64,000 bases of DNA from Campylobacter subantarcticus LMG 24377. GTDB lineage: Bacteria > Campylobacterota > Campylobacteria > Campylobacterales > Campylobacteraceae. The notes beneath the pieces are model-generated. The model ran no database searches, had not been told where the DNA came from, and was given only the letters and a program-made list of their open reading frames with translations. This document shows positions 1 through 8,719 of this stretch, one piece after another. Numbering within the stretch: position 1 is the stretch's first letter; each line of letters begins with the position of its first letter. Where the stretch lies: assembly GCF_000816305.1 (NCBI RefSeq), contig NZ_CP007773.1:558001-622000 (forward strand), read 5' to 3'. The position numbers were made by a program, and so were the translations under genes.

Positions 1-21
1 TATAATAAAGATAATTATAGT

Positions 22-825
22 CTAATTTTTTAAATTCCATGCAACAAAAGCTCTATCAAAACCATTATAATCTTGATAAAAAGTAGCTTTAAAGCCATTT
101 TCTTCTAAAATTTCATTTAAAATTGCTTTTTGATCATATCCAAACTCACATGCTAAAACTTTTGTGTTTTGATTTTTGGCAAAAAGGATAATTTCGTATA
201 AAATTTCCCAGCCTTTATCCCCGCCAAATAAAGCATTATGTGGTTCATTTTGCACCCATTTATCTAAAGGATAATCATTTTTAATGTAAGGAGGATTAGA
301 AAAAATAAAATCAAAATTTCCTTGTATATTTTTAAAATCACAAAGTTGAAAGTTAATCAAATTTGAAACTTTGTGGAAATCTGCATTTTTTTTAGCAAGT
401 TCTAGTGCTTTTGGATTTATATCGCAAGCTTGTATAAAAATTTGTTTCAACTTTACTAGACAAATGCTTAAAATTCCACTTCCAAAACCAATTTCAAGTA
501 TATTTTTAAAAGAATGTTGAGTTAAATTTTCTAAGCATTTTTCAAGTAATATTTCACTATCAAAACGTGGTATTAAAACTCCTTTTTCTATAAAAAAATC
601 TAAACCATAAAATTGTGTTTTTTTAAATAAATATTCAAAAGGCTCGCCATTTAAAAATTTATCTACATATTCTAAAAAAACTTTTTCATCAATTTGAAAT
701 TCAGGATTTAAAAAAATCCAAGCTCTATCTTTTTGTAAAAACTCACAAAGAATAAAAAGTATATATTCTTTGTAAGTAGAATCTTTTGCATAAGCTTGCT
801 TTAAAGCTTGTTTGATTGAAATCAT
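22..825 (-). CDS. prmC: Release factor glutamine methyltransferase PrmC
   Basis: Uses S-adenosylmethionine to methylate the glutamine of the GGQ motif of class I release factors in the cytoplasm. The 267 residues match the family length. A helical N-terminal part is followed by a Rossmann methyltransferase domain with IPRFDSE (85-91), the SAM loop EIGFGSG (111-117) and the NPPY motif (177-180) that positions the target glutamine. Its ATG overlaps the stop of the upstream peptidase gene by four bases (ATGA), so the two are probably co-transcribed and translationally coupled. Identification is secure from the motif set. Confidence 0.95.
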   Translation of the reverse strand: MISIKQALKQAYAKDSTYKEYILFILCEFLQKDRAWIFLNPEFQIDEKVFLEYVDKFLNGEPFEYLFKKTQFYGLDFFIEKGVLIPRFDSEILLEKCLENLTQHSFKNILEIGFGSGILSICLVKLKQIFIQACDINPKALELAKKNADFHKVSNLINFQLCDFKNIQGNFDFIFSNPPYIKNDYPLDKWVQNEPHNALFGGDKGWEILYEIILFAKNQNTKVLACEFGYDQKAILNEILEENGFKATFYQDYNGFDRAFVAWNLKN

Positions 826-2042
826 TGCAAAGCTTTAATCCTATCGTAAATGCAAGGGTGACTTAGATGAAAGAAAGTATAAATTTTACTTGTTTTAATA
901 AAGGCTTTATTTTCTTTTGCTAAAGCTATGAGAGCATCTTTCATATCTTCTTTAGAGCTTAGTTTTGCTCCATGTAAATCGGCATTAAATTCGTTTTTTT
1001 GACTCATTTTATTAAGCACAGGGGAAATAATAAAAGTAAAAATATTCCCAAAAATCAATAAAAGTGCAAAAACTCCAGCACTTACTCCATCTAAATGACT
1101 TTCAGTGTAAAAAAAGCTTGGTAAATGAGCAAAGATAAAAAATAAAGCAAAAAGCATCAAAGCACTAGCAAATAATATTTTTAACAAATCTTTATGTACA
1201 AAATGTCCTAGCTCATGTCCTAAAACAGCAATAAGTTCTTTTTCTTTTAAAGCATTTAAAAGTGTATCAAATAACACCACTCTTTTGCTTTTAAATAAAC
1301 CACCAAAATAAGCATTCAATCTTTTATCTCTTTTGCTTGCATCAATCACATAAATTCCATTTGTGCTAAAACCACATTTTTGCATTAAATTAGTGATTTT
1401 TTCAAGTAAATTTTCATCTTCAAGTTTTTTCATTTTATTAAATATTGGTGCAATAAGAGTAGGGTAGATGAGGTTTATAATAAGTATGATTATAAAGCTT
1501 AGTGCAAAAGCTACTACCCACCAATATATGCTAAAAAATTCAAAACAAAACACCAAGGTATAGATGATTAAAAAGCCAAAAATAAGCATAAGCACAAGGG
1601 ACTTGATGCTATCTTTAATAAAAAGCGTCAAAGTCATATTTGAAAAGCCGTGTTTTTTGTCTTTTATAAAGCTTTCATAATAACTAAGTGGTAAATTTAA
1701 AATACTAATAATTAATAAAAATGCAAGTAAAAATAAAGTATTTTCCAAGGTAGAGTTTTCTTTTATGAAAAATTCTTTCAAATACAAAAAACCAAAAGTA
1801 ATCCAAGAAATATTAATCATTAAATTATAAAGATTAGAAAAGATTTTATATTTTTCATTTTCTATGGCAATATCTGCAGCATTTTTATAATCGTGTTCGT
1901 TTAAAATGATCGCTTGTTTTTCTCTTTCTTTTTTTAAAAATGCAATTTGCATATAAGATATAAAAATTAAAAAAGCTGTATAAATACATAAAATCATTAT
2001 TAAAATCATAGTTTTTTCCATATTTTTTTTGAAAGTATGCAA
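822..2042 (-). CDS. M48 family membrane metalloprotease (Ste24/CAAX protease-like)
   Basis: Zinc-dependent integral-membrane endopeptidase of the M48 family, probably in inner-membrane protein quality control; the substrate is unknown. About six hydrophobic segments are visible (for example near residues 10-35, 70-90, 100-120, 145-195 and 285-340). The zinc motif HELGH is at 276-280, and a downstream NEFNAD stretch near 350 supplies the glutamate ligand. At 406 residues it matches the longer Ste24-like type rather than the shorter HtpX. It overlaps prmC by four bases. A second in-frame ATG lies at codon 8, so the exact start is not certain. Confidence 0.88.
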   Translation of the reverse strand: MHTFKKNMEKTMILIMILCIYTAFLIFISYMQIAFLKKEREKQAIILNEHDYKNAADIAIENEKYKIFSNLYNLMINISWITFGFLYLKEFFIKENSTLENTLFLLAFLLIISILNLPLSYYESFIKDKKHGFSNMTLTLFIKDSIKSLVLMLIFGFLIIYTLVFCFEFFSIYWWVVAFALSFIIILIINLIYPTLIAPIFNKMKKLEDENLLEKITNLMQKCGFSTNGIYVIDASKRDKRLNAYFGGLFKSKRVVLFDTLLNALKEKELIAVLGHELGHFVHKDLLKILFASALMLFALFFIFAHLPSFFYTESHLDGVSAGVFALLLIFGNIFTFIISPVLNKMSQKNEFNADLHGAKLSSKEDMKDALIALAKENKAFIKTSKIYTFFHLSHPCIYDRIKALQ

Positions 2043-2056
2043 TAAGAAAGTAAATA

Positions 2057-2080
2057 AGCATAGGTAAAACTACCTATGCT
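2057..2080 (-). terminator. Hairpin terminator behind the autotransporter gene
   Basis: A perfect 10-bp stem (AGCATAGGTA at 2057-2066 with TACCTATGCT at 2071-2080) and a four-base loop lie just 3' of the leftward autotransporter reading frame, and T-rich sequence follows in the direction of transcription. Position and shape fit an intrinsic terminator separating it from the peptidase gene. Confidence 0.6.
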
Positions 2081-2107
2081 GTATAAGAAGAATTCTATTT
2101 AGATTAA

Positions 2108-3058
2108 TTAAAATGAGTATTTAAGACCAATGTTACCAGTTAGATAAGTTTCATCGGTATTGTCATCTTTATTGCCTAAGATTTGTTTAGCACCTACACT
2201 TAGATCAATAGTGAATTTATCTGTTATACCAATATTACTTCCAATAAGAATTTTACCAAAAGTTTTATCTTTTTCGGCTCCAGCTACATGATAATTCATA
2301 TCACTTCCTGTAAAGCGAGCTTTAAAGTTGTTTCCACTCATAGCAAAGAATTGTTCGATTTTTGGAGTGATATAGAAATAGCTACCATCGTTAAAGAATT
2401 TTCTAAATTCTGCACCAAGTTCTGCACTTGCTGCAAAACTATCCATTGAATAAACTTTTTGAGCCCAAACACCACTTTCTGTATAATCTGGAGTTTTTCC
2501 ATAGTAAAGATTTAATCCAATTAGTGGTTTAATCGAGAAGTTATCACTAAAGTCAAATACATAACCATATGCACCGCTTGCACCTAAGAAAGTTTGAGTG
2601 TAATCAGATTTATTGCTAGTTCCATTTAAAAATCTTTCTTGATCAGTCCAGCTAAATTGTGCATATGTTTTGATATCAAATTCATGTTGCCCATTGGCTA
2701 TTCTTGAATATGCACCAAATTGTAAATTATCTGCATCTTGACTGATAGAATTGTAATTTAATTTAGAGTCAGCATAAGTTAAATATGCACCAAAGAAAAC
2801 AGCATCAGTGAATTGTCTATCGATACCTAGTGTGATACCATATACAAAATCATTTTCACTACCTATCATATTTGCCCCACCAAATGCATTAGACCAAACG
2901 CTGTTTTCACATTGGTTTCTATCTTGTAGCATTCTAGTTGAAATAGCCATTTCATTAGCTAGGTTGATAACTTGGATAGCACCCTGGCGATTAGAGTTGT
3001 TTGCACTTTCTCTAGCTGAATTTACTACGTTTTTGGCCTGTTGAGCATTACCTACCAT
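2108..3058 (-). CDS. Autotransporter beta-barrel half (3' part of a frameshifted gene)
   Basis: Encodes a linker plus an outer-membrane autotransporter barrel: alternating amphipathic strands and a terminal aromatic residue (ending GLKYSF), the usual sorting signal for BAM-dependent insertion. It has no signal peptide of its own. The frame is open upstream to about 3199, where it overlaps the end of the passenger ORF. One extra A in the A7 run at 3184-3190 would join the two into a single protein continuing LKKIIKKIDAEIDRLNK. The internal ATG at 3058 is therefore probably not a natural start. Whether the break is fixed or a reversible slip cannot be told from one sequence. Confidence 0.75.
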   Translation of the reverse strand: MVGNAQQAKNVVNSARESANNSNRQGAIQVINLANEMAISTRMLQDRNQCENSVWSNAFGGANMIGSENDFVYGITLGIDRQFTDAVFFGAYLTYADSKLNYNSISQDADNLQFGAYSRIANGQHEFDIKTYAQFSWTDQERFLNGTSNKSDYTQTFLGASGAYGYVFDFSDNFSIKPLIGLNLYYGKTPDYTESGVWAQKVYSMDSFAASAELGAEFRKFFNDGSYFYITPKIEQFFAMSGNNFKARFTGSDMNYHVAGAEKDKTFGKILIGSNIGITDKFTIDLSVGAKQILGNKDDNTDETYLTGNIGLKYSF

Positions 3059-3180
3059 AGCATCAGTTAGAGCGCTACCTGCTGCTTGCTCTCTGTTTGA
3101 TCTTAATAAAGAAGCTAAAACAGCATCAATTTGACTATTAAATGCTGTGTTTGATTTGTTTAATCTATCTATTTCAGCAT

Positions 3181-4242
3181 CTATTTTTTTATGATTTTTT
3201 TAAGTTCGGCATTAGGATCTTCTTGTTGATTTTGATTTAGTGGTATTGGTAATCTAGCTTCTGTTCTTAAATAATTATTTAGTTGTGTCAACACCTCTTT
3301 TTTTGCAATAATTAAATTTTTACTGATTTCACTTGGTTTGTAGTCTTTCCAAGCTGATGTATCTGCTTGAAGATATAAAGAATTTCCAATAGTTGCTAGT
3401 TTATAGTTAAGACCTTCGATTTCAATCTCGATTGTGCCTTCAGAAGGAACTAAACCCTCTGCTGCAATGTAACCTGGAGTTTTTCCTGTTAATATGCTAA
3501 TAAATATATTTTCATCTTTATCTAGATAAAATTCTTTGTAAACACCCGCTGTATTTGAGGTTGTAATATTTTTATTAAAACCACCATTAGCGCTTAGTAA
3601 AAAGATACCATTTTCACTTACTGGTGCGTTGCTAGTTTTAAATGTTGAATTTATTATATTTGCTTTTCCTGTTACATGAAAGTTGTGATTTCCATAGAAA
3701 TCAAATTTTGCATCTTCAGCTGCAAAATCACCTTTTACAAGCAAAGAGCCATATGCACTTTGACTTCCTAAGGTTCCATTACTAACGGAAAGATTCGCAC
3801 CGTTTATAATGTGTAGATTTCCTTCTATAACACCTGTGTTGCCTACTTCTAAAGCACTATTTATACCATCAAAAATTATTTCTTTTGCTTTTATATCAAA
3901 AGAGTAAAATTTATCTTTTTTTCCATCGTGATAATGACCGATTTTTGCATCTTGATCATTAGCGCCAACCTTAAGTGTGCTTTTAGCTGCATCTATATTT
4001 AAGTGTTTGATATGTTTGTTATTTTCACCATCGAAGCTTTCTCCAATGACAGAAGAGATATTGTAGATAGAACCTGTATCTTTTTCTACTACAAAACTGT
4101 AGTTTCCGTTTTTATTTATATCTTTTAAATTAGTGTCAGAGAACGATCCCCCCCCCCCTTTTTTTTTTGTAACAGCATGAGCTGAACTAGCTACCATGGT
4201 AGCAACGCAAGCTGATAAAAAAAATTTTCTCGAATTTTTCAT
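3181..4242 (-). CDS. Autotransporter passenger half with phase-variable G tract
   Basis: N-terminal part of a surface autotransporter. It has a clear Sec signal (MKNSRKFFLSACVATMVASSAHA), then a KKKGGGG stretch encoded by A10 followed by G11 (minus-strand view), then about 300 residues with the repetitive beta-strand pattern expected of a passenger. With G11 the signal peptide and passenger are in one frame, so this switch reads 'on'. The ORF nevertheless ends at a TAG right after a second homopolymer (A7 at 3184-3190), before the barrel, so no complete autotransporter is encoded as sequenced. Passenger function is unknown; an adhesin like the CapA type is possible but unproven. Confidence 0.75.
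   Translation of the reverse strand: MKNSRKFFLSACVATMVASSAHAVTKKKGGGGSFSDTNLKDINKNGNYSFVVEKDTGSIYNISSVIGESFDGENNKHIKHLNIDAAKSTLKVGANDQDAKIGHYHDGKKDKFYSFDIKAKEIIFDGINSALEVGNTGVIEGNLHIINGANLSVSNGTLGSQSAYGSLLVKGDFAAEDAKFDFYGNHNFHVTGKANIINSTFKTSNAPVSENGIFLLSANGGFNKNITTSNTAGVYKEFYLDKDENIFISILTGKTPGYIAAEGLVPSEGTIEIEIEGLNYKLATIGNSLYLQADTSAWKDYKPSEISKNLIIAKKEVLTQLNNYLRTEARLPIPLNQNQQEDPNAELKKIIKK
3184..3190 (-). repeat. A7 run at the passenger/barrel frameshift
   Basis: Seven T on the + strand (seven A in the coding strand), with another seven-base run at 3195-3201. The passenger frame ends at the TAG at 3181-3183; adding one base to this run moves translation into the barrel frame. It is either a second slippage switch or a recent inactivating deletion. 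Confidence 0.7.
4148..4158 (-). repeat. G11 contingency tract
   Basis: Eleven C on the + strand (G11 in coding sense), directly next to a T10 run at 4159-4168, inside codons 28-31 of the autotransporter passenger. Long G tracts near gene starts are the standard phase-variation device in Campylobacter. A change of one base would shift everything after the signal peptide out of frame. Confidence 0.9.
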
Positions 4243-4508
4243 TTTCTAACTCATTTACAAAATATTTAAAATTGAATTGTGATTTTATCATTAAGATAAT
4301 TTAAAAGTCAATAAAAATTAGCAAAAAAATCAAAAAAAACGATTTCTTTAATGTGAAAAAATATATATTCAAGATTATTAAAGTGATGTTGTATAGGTGT
4401 TTTAAAATATTAAATATATTTTTGTTTTTAGTTGGAAAATTATTATATAAAAAAACATAATCAATAAATTTTTATTAAGTTAAGATTAACCAATATTGTA
4501 AATATTTT

Positions 4509-6440
4509 CTATTCTTCAATTTTTTCAAGAGTATTAAAATACTTTTCTTCTAAAATAGCTAATAGTTCTTGTTTTTCTTTTAATTCATCATAGAGTGTGT
4601 TGATACCTATTTTTTGATAAATTTCAGGTTTTGATAATGAATTTTTAAGTGTTTTAATTTCTTCTTCTAATTTGTGAATTTTATCAGGATATGAGTTTAA
4701 AATTTCATTTTCTTTATAACTTAACTTTTTAGTGGATTTTTCCTTTATTTTTGTATTTGTAGTAGTGTTTGTTTCTAGGTTTTTAGAAAATTCTTCAAAA
4801 TCTTTGTATTCTTTTTCATTTTCTAAATATTCACTATAAGAAAGAACTTCTATATTAATATTTGCATTATCTTCAAAGGCATAAAGTTTGGTTGCGATTT
4901 TATCCACAAAATATCTATCATGTGAGACAAGCAAAATCGCACCTTCAAAAGAAAGTAAATATTCTTCTAAGATATTTATCGTAGCTATGTCTAAATCATT
5001 TGTTGGTTCATCTAAAATTAATACATCGTATTCTTTAGTAAAAAGCAAAGCTAGAGCAACTCTGTTTTTTTCACCTCCACTTAATACACTCACACTTTGT
5101 TCTAAAAATTCTTTTGGAAATAAAAATTGTTTTAAGTATCCATAAACATGCATATTTTTACCACGCACTTGAATATGATCGCCACCATTTGGGCAAAAAA
5201 TTTCTAAAAGCTTTTTATCGGTATTGAGTAAGCTTCTACTTTGATCAAAATAGCCTATTTTAACTTCACCTCTTTTAATCTCTCCGCTATCTAGTGGAAT
5301 TTGATCAAGTAAAATTTTTAAAAAAGTAGATTTTCCACAGCCATTTTTACCTACTATGGCTATACGCTCACCTTGTAAAATTCGTGCATTAAAGTCTTTA
5401 AAAAGTGTTTTATCTGCTATAGATTTTGAGATATTTTTAAGTTCAAAAAGCATTTTTTTGCGGTTTTGACTTTGGGTTTGGTTGAAGTTTTTACTTGCTC
5501 TTTTGATTTCAAGCTGTAAGCGTTTGATAGCTCCTGGATTTTTCTTGGCTTCTTCACGCATTTTAAAAATTCGCTCTTTACGCCCCTCGTTACGTTTAAG
5601 TCTAGCCTTAACTCCTCTTCTTAGCCATTCTTCTTCGCTTTTTAGTTGTTTTAGTAGAGTTTCATGACTTTTTGCTAAGGAAGCTAAAATAGCTGCTTTT
5701 TTTTCTAAATACTGTGTGTATCCGCCTTCAAAAACGCTTAGTTTTCCTGCTTCTATTTCCACGCATTTTTGTGCTATAGCATCGATAAAATACCTATCAT
5801 GAGAGATGAAAATAACACACATTTTAGAAGCTTTTAATCTTTCTTCCAAAAAGCTACTCATATAGACATCTAGATGGTTGGTTGGTTCATCAAGCAATAA
5901 AATATCAGGATTTTTGAGCAAAAGTGTGCAAAGCCCTACACGTCTTATCTCACCCCCGCTTAAAGAGCAAAGTGTTCTGTCTTTATACTCTAGTAGTTTA
6001 AACTCTTCTAATATTCTTTGAATTTTTTGGTCTAAATTCCAAGCATCTTTTGAGTCTATAAATAAACTTAACTCATCTACTTTTTTTAGATGTTCTTTAT
6101 TTTCTGGATCAAGGGCTAATTTTTCATTATAGTTTTCATACTCTTGTAAGGCTTTATAAATTTCTTCAAGCTCTTTTTTTATGGCTTCATTTACACTTAA
6201 TGAGCTTTGAAAACTTACTTGTTGATTTAGCATGCCTATGCTAATATTGTTTTGCTTAATCACTCTACCACTATCTAGTTTTAAACTTCCCATAAGGGCT
6301 TTTAAAAAGCTTGATTTTCCTTCACCGTTTTTACCTATAATGGCGATTTTTTCTCCTAAATTTGCACTAAAACTTGCATTTTCTAAAACTATTTTTGTAT
6401 TAAATTTTTTATTTGCATCGATTAAATCTATTAAAGCCAA
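4509..6440 (-). CDS. ABC-F family ATPase (Uup-like)
   Basis: Soluble duplicated ATPase with no membrane domain; ABC-F proteins act on the ribosome, and Uup is linked to ribosome assembly and DNA-structure tolerance. The first ATPase domain has Walker A GKNGEGKSS near residue 37, signature LSGGE and LLLDEPTNHLD. The second has GKNGCGKST, LSGGE and LILDEPTNDLD. A charged linker sits between them, and a C-terminal coiled-coil arm (about 580-643) points to the Uup subgroup. It faces away from the metallophosphoesterase gene, with about 70 bp between the two starts. Family is certain; the precise paralogue is an inference. Confidence 0.88.
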   Translation of the reverse strand: MALIDLIDANKKFNTKIVLENASFSANLGEKIAIIGKNGEGKSSFLKALMGSLKLDSGRVIKQNNISIGMLNQQVSFQSSLSVNEAIKKELEEIYKALQEYENYNEKLALDPENKEHLKKVDELSLFIDSKDAWNLDQKIQRILEEFKLLEYKDRTLCSLSGGEIRRVGLCTLLLKNPDILLLDEPTNHLDVYMSSFLEERLKASKMCVIFISHDRYFIDAIAQKCVEIEAGKLSVFEGGYTQYLEKKAAILASLAKSHETLLKQLKSEEEWLRRGVKARLKRNEGRKERIFKMREEAKKNPGAIKRLQLEIKRASKNFNQTQSQNRKKMLFELKNISKSIADKTLFKDFNARILQGERIAIVGKNGCGKSTFLKILLDQIPLDSGEIKRGEVKIGYFDQSRSLLNTDKKLLEIFCPNGGDHIQVRGKNMHVYGYLKQFLFPKEFLEQSVSVLSGGEKNRVALALLFTKEYDVLILDEPTNDLDIATINILEEYLLSFEGAILLVSHDRYFVDKIATKLYAFEDNANINIEVLSYSEYLENEKEYKDFEEFSKNLETNTTTNTKIKEKSTKKLSYKENEILNSYPDKIHKLEEEIKTLKNSLSKPEIYQKIGINTLYDELKEKQELLAILEEKYFNTLEKIEE

Positions 6441-6511
6441 ATTTCTTTCCCAAATGTTTTTTTGCGATTTTACTTTAAAAAGTATTAATTTTGCTTAAAT
6501 ACAATTACAAG

Positions 6512-7642
6512 ATGAGAGTGTTTATTTTTTTTACTTTATTGATTTTATTTTTTACATTGGCAAATTGGTATATTTACAAAAGATTTTTAAGTGGAGTTGA
6601 TTTTTTAAAGCCTTATAAGAAATTTGTATTAGCTTTTGTTTTAATAGTTTTTGTATGCGAATTGATCTTTTTTGTAAATATGCGTGGGGATTTTTTGCAT
6701 GAAAAGCTTTATTATATTTTGGCTGTTTTTCCCACTATTACTTGTTTTTTCTTGCTTTTTGGAATGGTTTTTGAATTTGGCTCTTGGATTTTTTTGAATG
6801 AAAATAAAAAAGAGCAAATTTTTAGTGCACAAAGAAGAAAATTTTTAAAATTAATTTTTGATTCTTGGCTTATTATACTTAGTGTTAGCATGGTATTTAA
6901 GGGTTTTGTAAATGCTATTGGTATCCCAAAAATAAAAGAAATAGATATTAAGATTAAAAATTTAAACGAGGATTTAAATATAGCTTTATTGACAGATGTG
7001 CATTTGGGTAAAAATTTAGGTGAAGATTTTCTAAAAGCATTGATTGATAAGGTTAATGCTTTAAATGTGGATATGGTTGTCATAGCTGGAGATTTAATCG
7101 ATGCAGATATTGCTAGTATATCTTATGTAAATTTGTTAGAAAATTTTAAATCTAAATATGGCACTTACTATGTCTATGGAAATCATGAGTATTATAATGA
7201 TATAAATGCAATAAGCAAAAGGCTTAAAATGCTTAAAAATTTTAAAGTTTTAGAAGATGAAAGTATTGATTTTGGAGAATTTACCTTAAGTGGTACTTTG
7301 GATTTAAGCGCTAAACGATTGGGCTTTAAAGAAAGCGATATAGAAAAAATCAAAACACAAATCAATCAAGATAAAATTAATATTTTAATTACGCATCAAC
7401 CAAAATATGTAAAAACTTATGATGTGAATGGGTTTGATTTGATTTTATCAGGACATACTCATGCAGGACAAATTTTCCCTTTTTCTTTACTAGTATATTT
7501 AGAGCAAGGCTTTGTGTACGGGCTTTATAAATTAAGCAAAGATAGCTTGCTTTATGTAAGTAGTGGAGCTGGATTTTGGGGGCCTGCTGTGAGATTTTTA
7601 GCTCCTAGTGAGATAGCTTTGATTAGATTAAAAGGAGAATGA
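6512..7642 (+). CDS. Membrane-anchored metallophosphoesterase (YkuE-like)
   Basis: Calcineurin-like phosphoesterase on the membrane. Three or four hydrophobic segments fill the first 130 residues. The dinuclear metal site follows in order: DVHLG, AGDLIDAD, GNHEYY, THQPKY and GHTHAGQ. Substrate is unknown; relatives cleave membrane-linked phosphodiesters such as UDP-diacylglucosamine. A TTG at 6491 would add seven residues, but the ATG at 6512 gives a normal hydrophobic N-terminus and the length I recall for the C. jejuni orthologue (Cj0846). It ends directly before psd, so the two form an operon. Confidence 0.85.
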   Translation: MRVFIFFTLLILFFTLANWYIYKRFLSGVDFLKPYKKFVLAFVLIVFVCELIFFVNMRGDFLHEKLYYILAVFPTITCFFLLFGMVFEFGSWIFLNENKKEQIFSAQRRKFLKLIFDSWLIILSVSMVFKGFVNAIGIPKIKEIDIKIKNLNEDLNIALLTDVHLGKNLGEDFLKALIDKVNALNVDMVVIAGDLIDADIASISYVNLLENFKSKYGTYYVYGNHEYYNDINAISKRLKMLKNFKVLEDESIDFGEFTLSGTLDLSAKRLGFKESDIEKIKTQINQDKINILITHQPKYVKTYDVNGFDLILSGHTHAGQIFPFSLLVYLEQGFVYGLYKLSKDSLLYVSSGAGFWGPAVRFLAPSEIALIRLKGE

Positions 7643-8452
7643 GTGGGATTTAGTAATGGTGCTTCAAAAATGTTTGGAATCATAGCAAAATATAAATTTC
7701 CAAAAATTATACAAAAAAATATTAATAAAGCTTATGTAAATGCTTTTAATATTAATATGAGTGAATTTAAACCTTTAGAAGAATATGAGAGTTTAAATGC
7801 TTTATTTACAAGAACTTTGTTAAACGAGCGAGAGTTAGAAGATGGATTTATAAGTCCAAGTGATGGTAAAATTTTAGAACTTGGAAGTAGTTTTCAAAAT
7901 GATTTAAAAGAAAATTTAGCTTTGAGTATTAAAGGTTCAAGTTATAGCATAGAAGAACTTTTGAAAAATTCAGCCAGCAAAGAAGAATTAAAAAATGGCA
8001 TAGATTATACAAATATTTATTTATCTCCAAAAGATTATCATCATTATCATGCACCTTGTAATATGCAAATTTTAAGTGCTACTTATATGAGTGGGGCTTT
8101 ATTTAGTGTGAGTGAGGCAAAGTTAGCAAAGATTATAAATCTTTATACCAAAAATGAAAGAGTAGTTTTAAAGTGTTTGGTAGATGGAAAATTTATACTT
8201 TGGATGGTATTTGTGGGTGCGCTAAATGTAGGTAAAATGCATTTTACATTTGACACTAGTATACAAACTAATGCTGCAAATTTTGATTTTACTCATACTT
8301 ATGAGGATTTTTTTGTAAAAAAAGGTCAAAGGCTTGGAAATTTTGAGCTAGGTTCAACTATAGTTTTAATCGCTCAAAAAGGACTTTTGAAATTTAGTAA
8401 ACATGCTTATGAGCAGGTTGAATTTTCTAAGAAGATCGCGGATCTTGTTTAG
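7643..8452 (+). CDS. psd: Phosphatidylserine decarboxylase proenzyme
   Basis: Makes phosphatidylethanolamine at the inner membrane, the last step of the pathway from CDP-diacylglycerol through phosphatidylserine. The proenzyme cuts itself at the LGST motif (236-239); Ser238 becomes the pyruvoyl group. 269 residues is normal for the short epsilonproteobacterial form. The GTG start follows the previous stop with no gap and has an AAGGAG site seven bases upstream; the nearer ATG is out of frame and soon stops. The 3' end overlaps the convergent FlhB-like gene by 26 bp. Confidence 0.95.
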   Translation: MGFSNGASKMFGIIAKYKFPKIIQKNINKAYVNAFNINMSEFKPLEEYESLNALFTRTLLNERELEDGFISPSDGKILELGSSFQNDLKENLALSIKGSSYSIEELLKNSASKEELKNGIDYTNIYLSPKDYHHYHAPCNMQILSATYMSGALFSVSEAKLAKIINLYTKNERVVLKCLVDGKFILWMVFVGALNVGKMHFTFDTSIQTNAANFDFTHTYEDFFVKKGQRLGNFELGSTIVLIAQKGLLKFSKHAYEQVEFSKKIADLV

Positions 8453-8717
8453 TCTTATCCTCATTGGCAACTTTATACAAAAAGGCAAAAATTTCAGCTA
8501 CTGCTTTATACATATTAGGTGGGATTTCATCGCCTAGATCAAGCTTGCTAAGTACTTCTACTAAGTCTTTGTTTTCTTTTATAGGGATGCCATTTTCTTT
8601 GGCCAAAGAGATGATTTTAGCAGCGTTTTCTCCTTTAGCATTAGCTAGAATTTTTGGAGCATTTTGATCTTTTTTATTATAACCTAGCGCAACGGCTTTT
8701 TTTGTTTTTTTAGCCAT
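8427..8717 (-). CDS. FlhB C-terminal domain-like protein (FlhB2)
   Basis: A 96-residue stand-alone copy of the cytoplasmic FlhB/YscU domain, the export-specificity switch of flagellar type III secretion. It matches in the order YNKK, NAPKILA, AENGIPI and a C-terminal helix, but has NAPK where full FlhB has the self-cleaving NPTH, so autocleavage is not expected. It lies three bases downstream of the FliK-like gene; the pairing suggests a role in hook-length or substrate switching. No membrane segments. Confidence 0.85.
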   Translation of the reverse strand: MAKKTKKAVALGYNKKDQNAPKILANAKGENAAKIISLAKENGIPIKENKDLVEVLSKLDLGDEIPPNMYKAVAEIFAFLYKVANEDKTKQDPRSS

Positions 8718-8719
8718 TT

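Noticed and set aside
4888-5145. ORF antisense to the ABC-F gene (and similar long open frames opposite flagellar, glyS and transfer genes)
   Set aside because: They lie wholly inside well-identified genes on the other strand, with no ribosome sites or protein-like features.
6491-6511. TTG start for the metallophosphoesterase
   Set aside because: Only adds seven polar residues before a normal membrane start, with no ribosome site.
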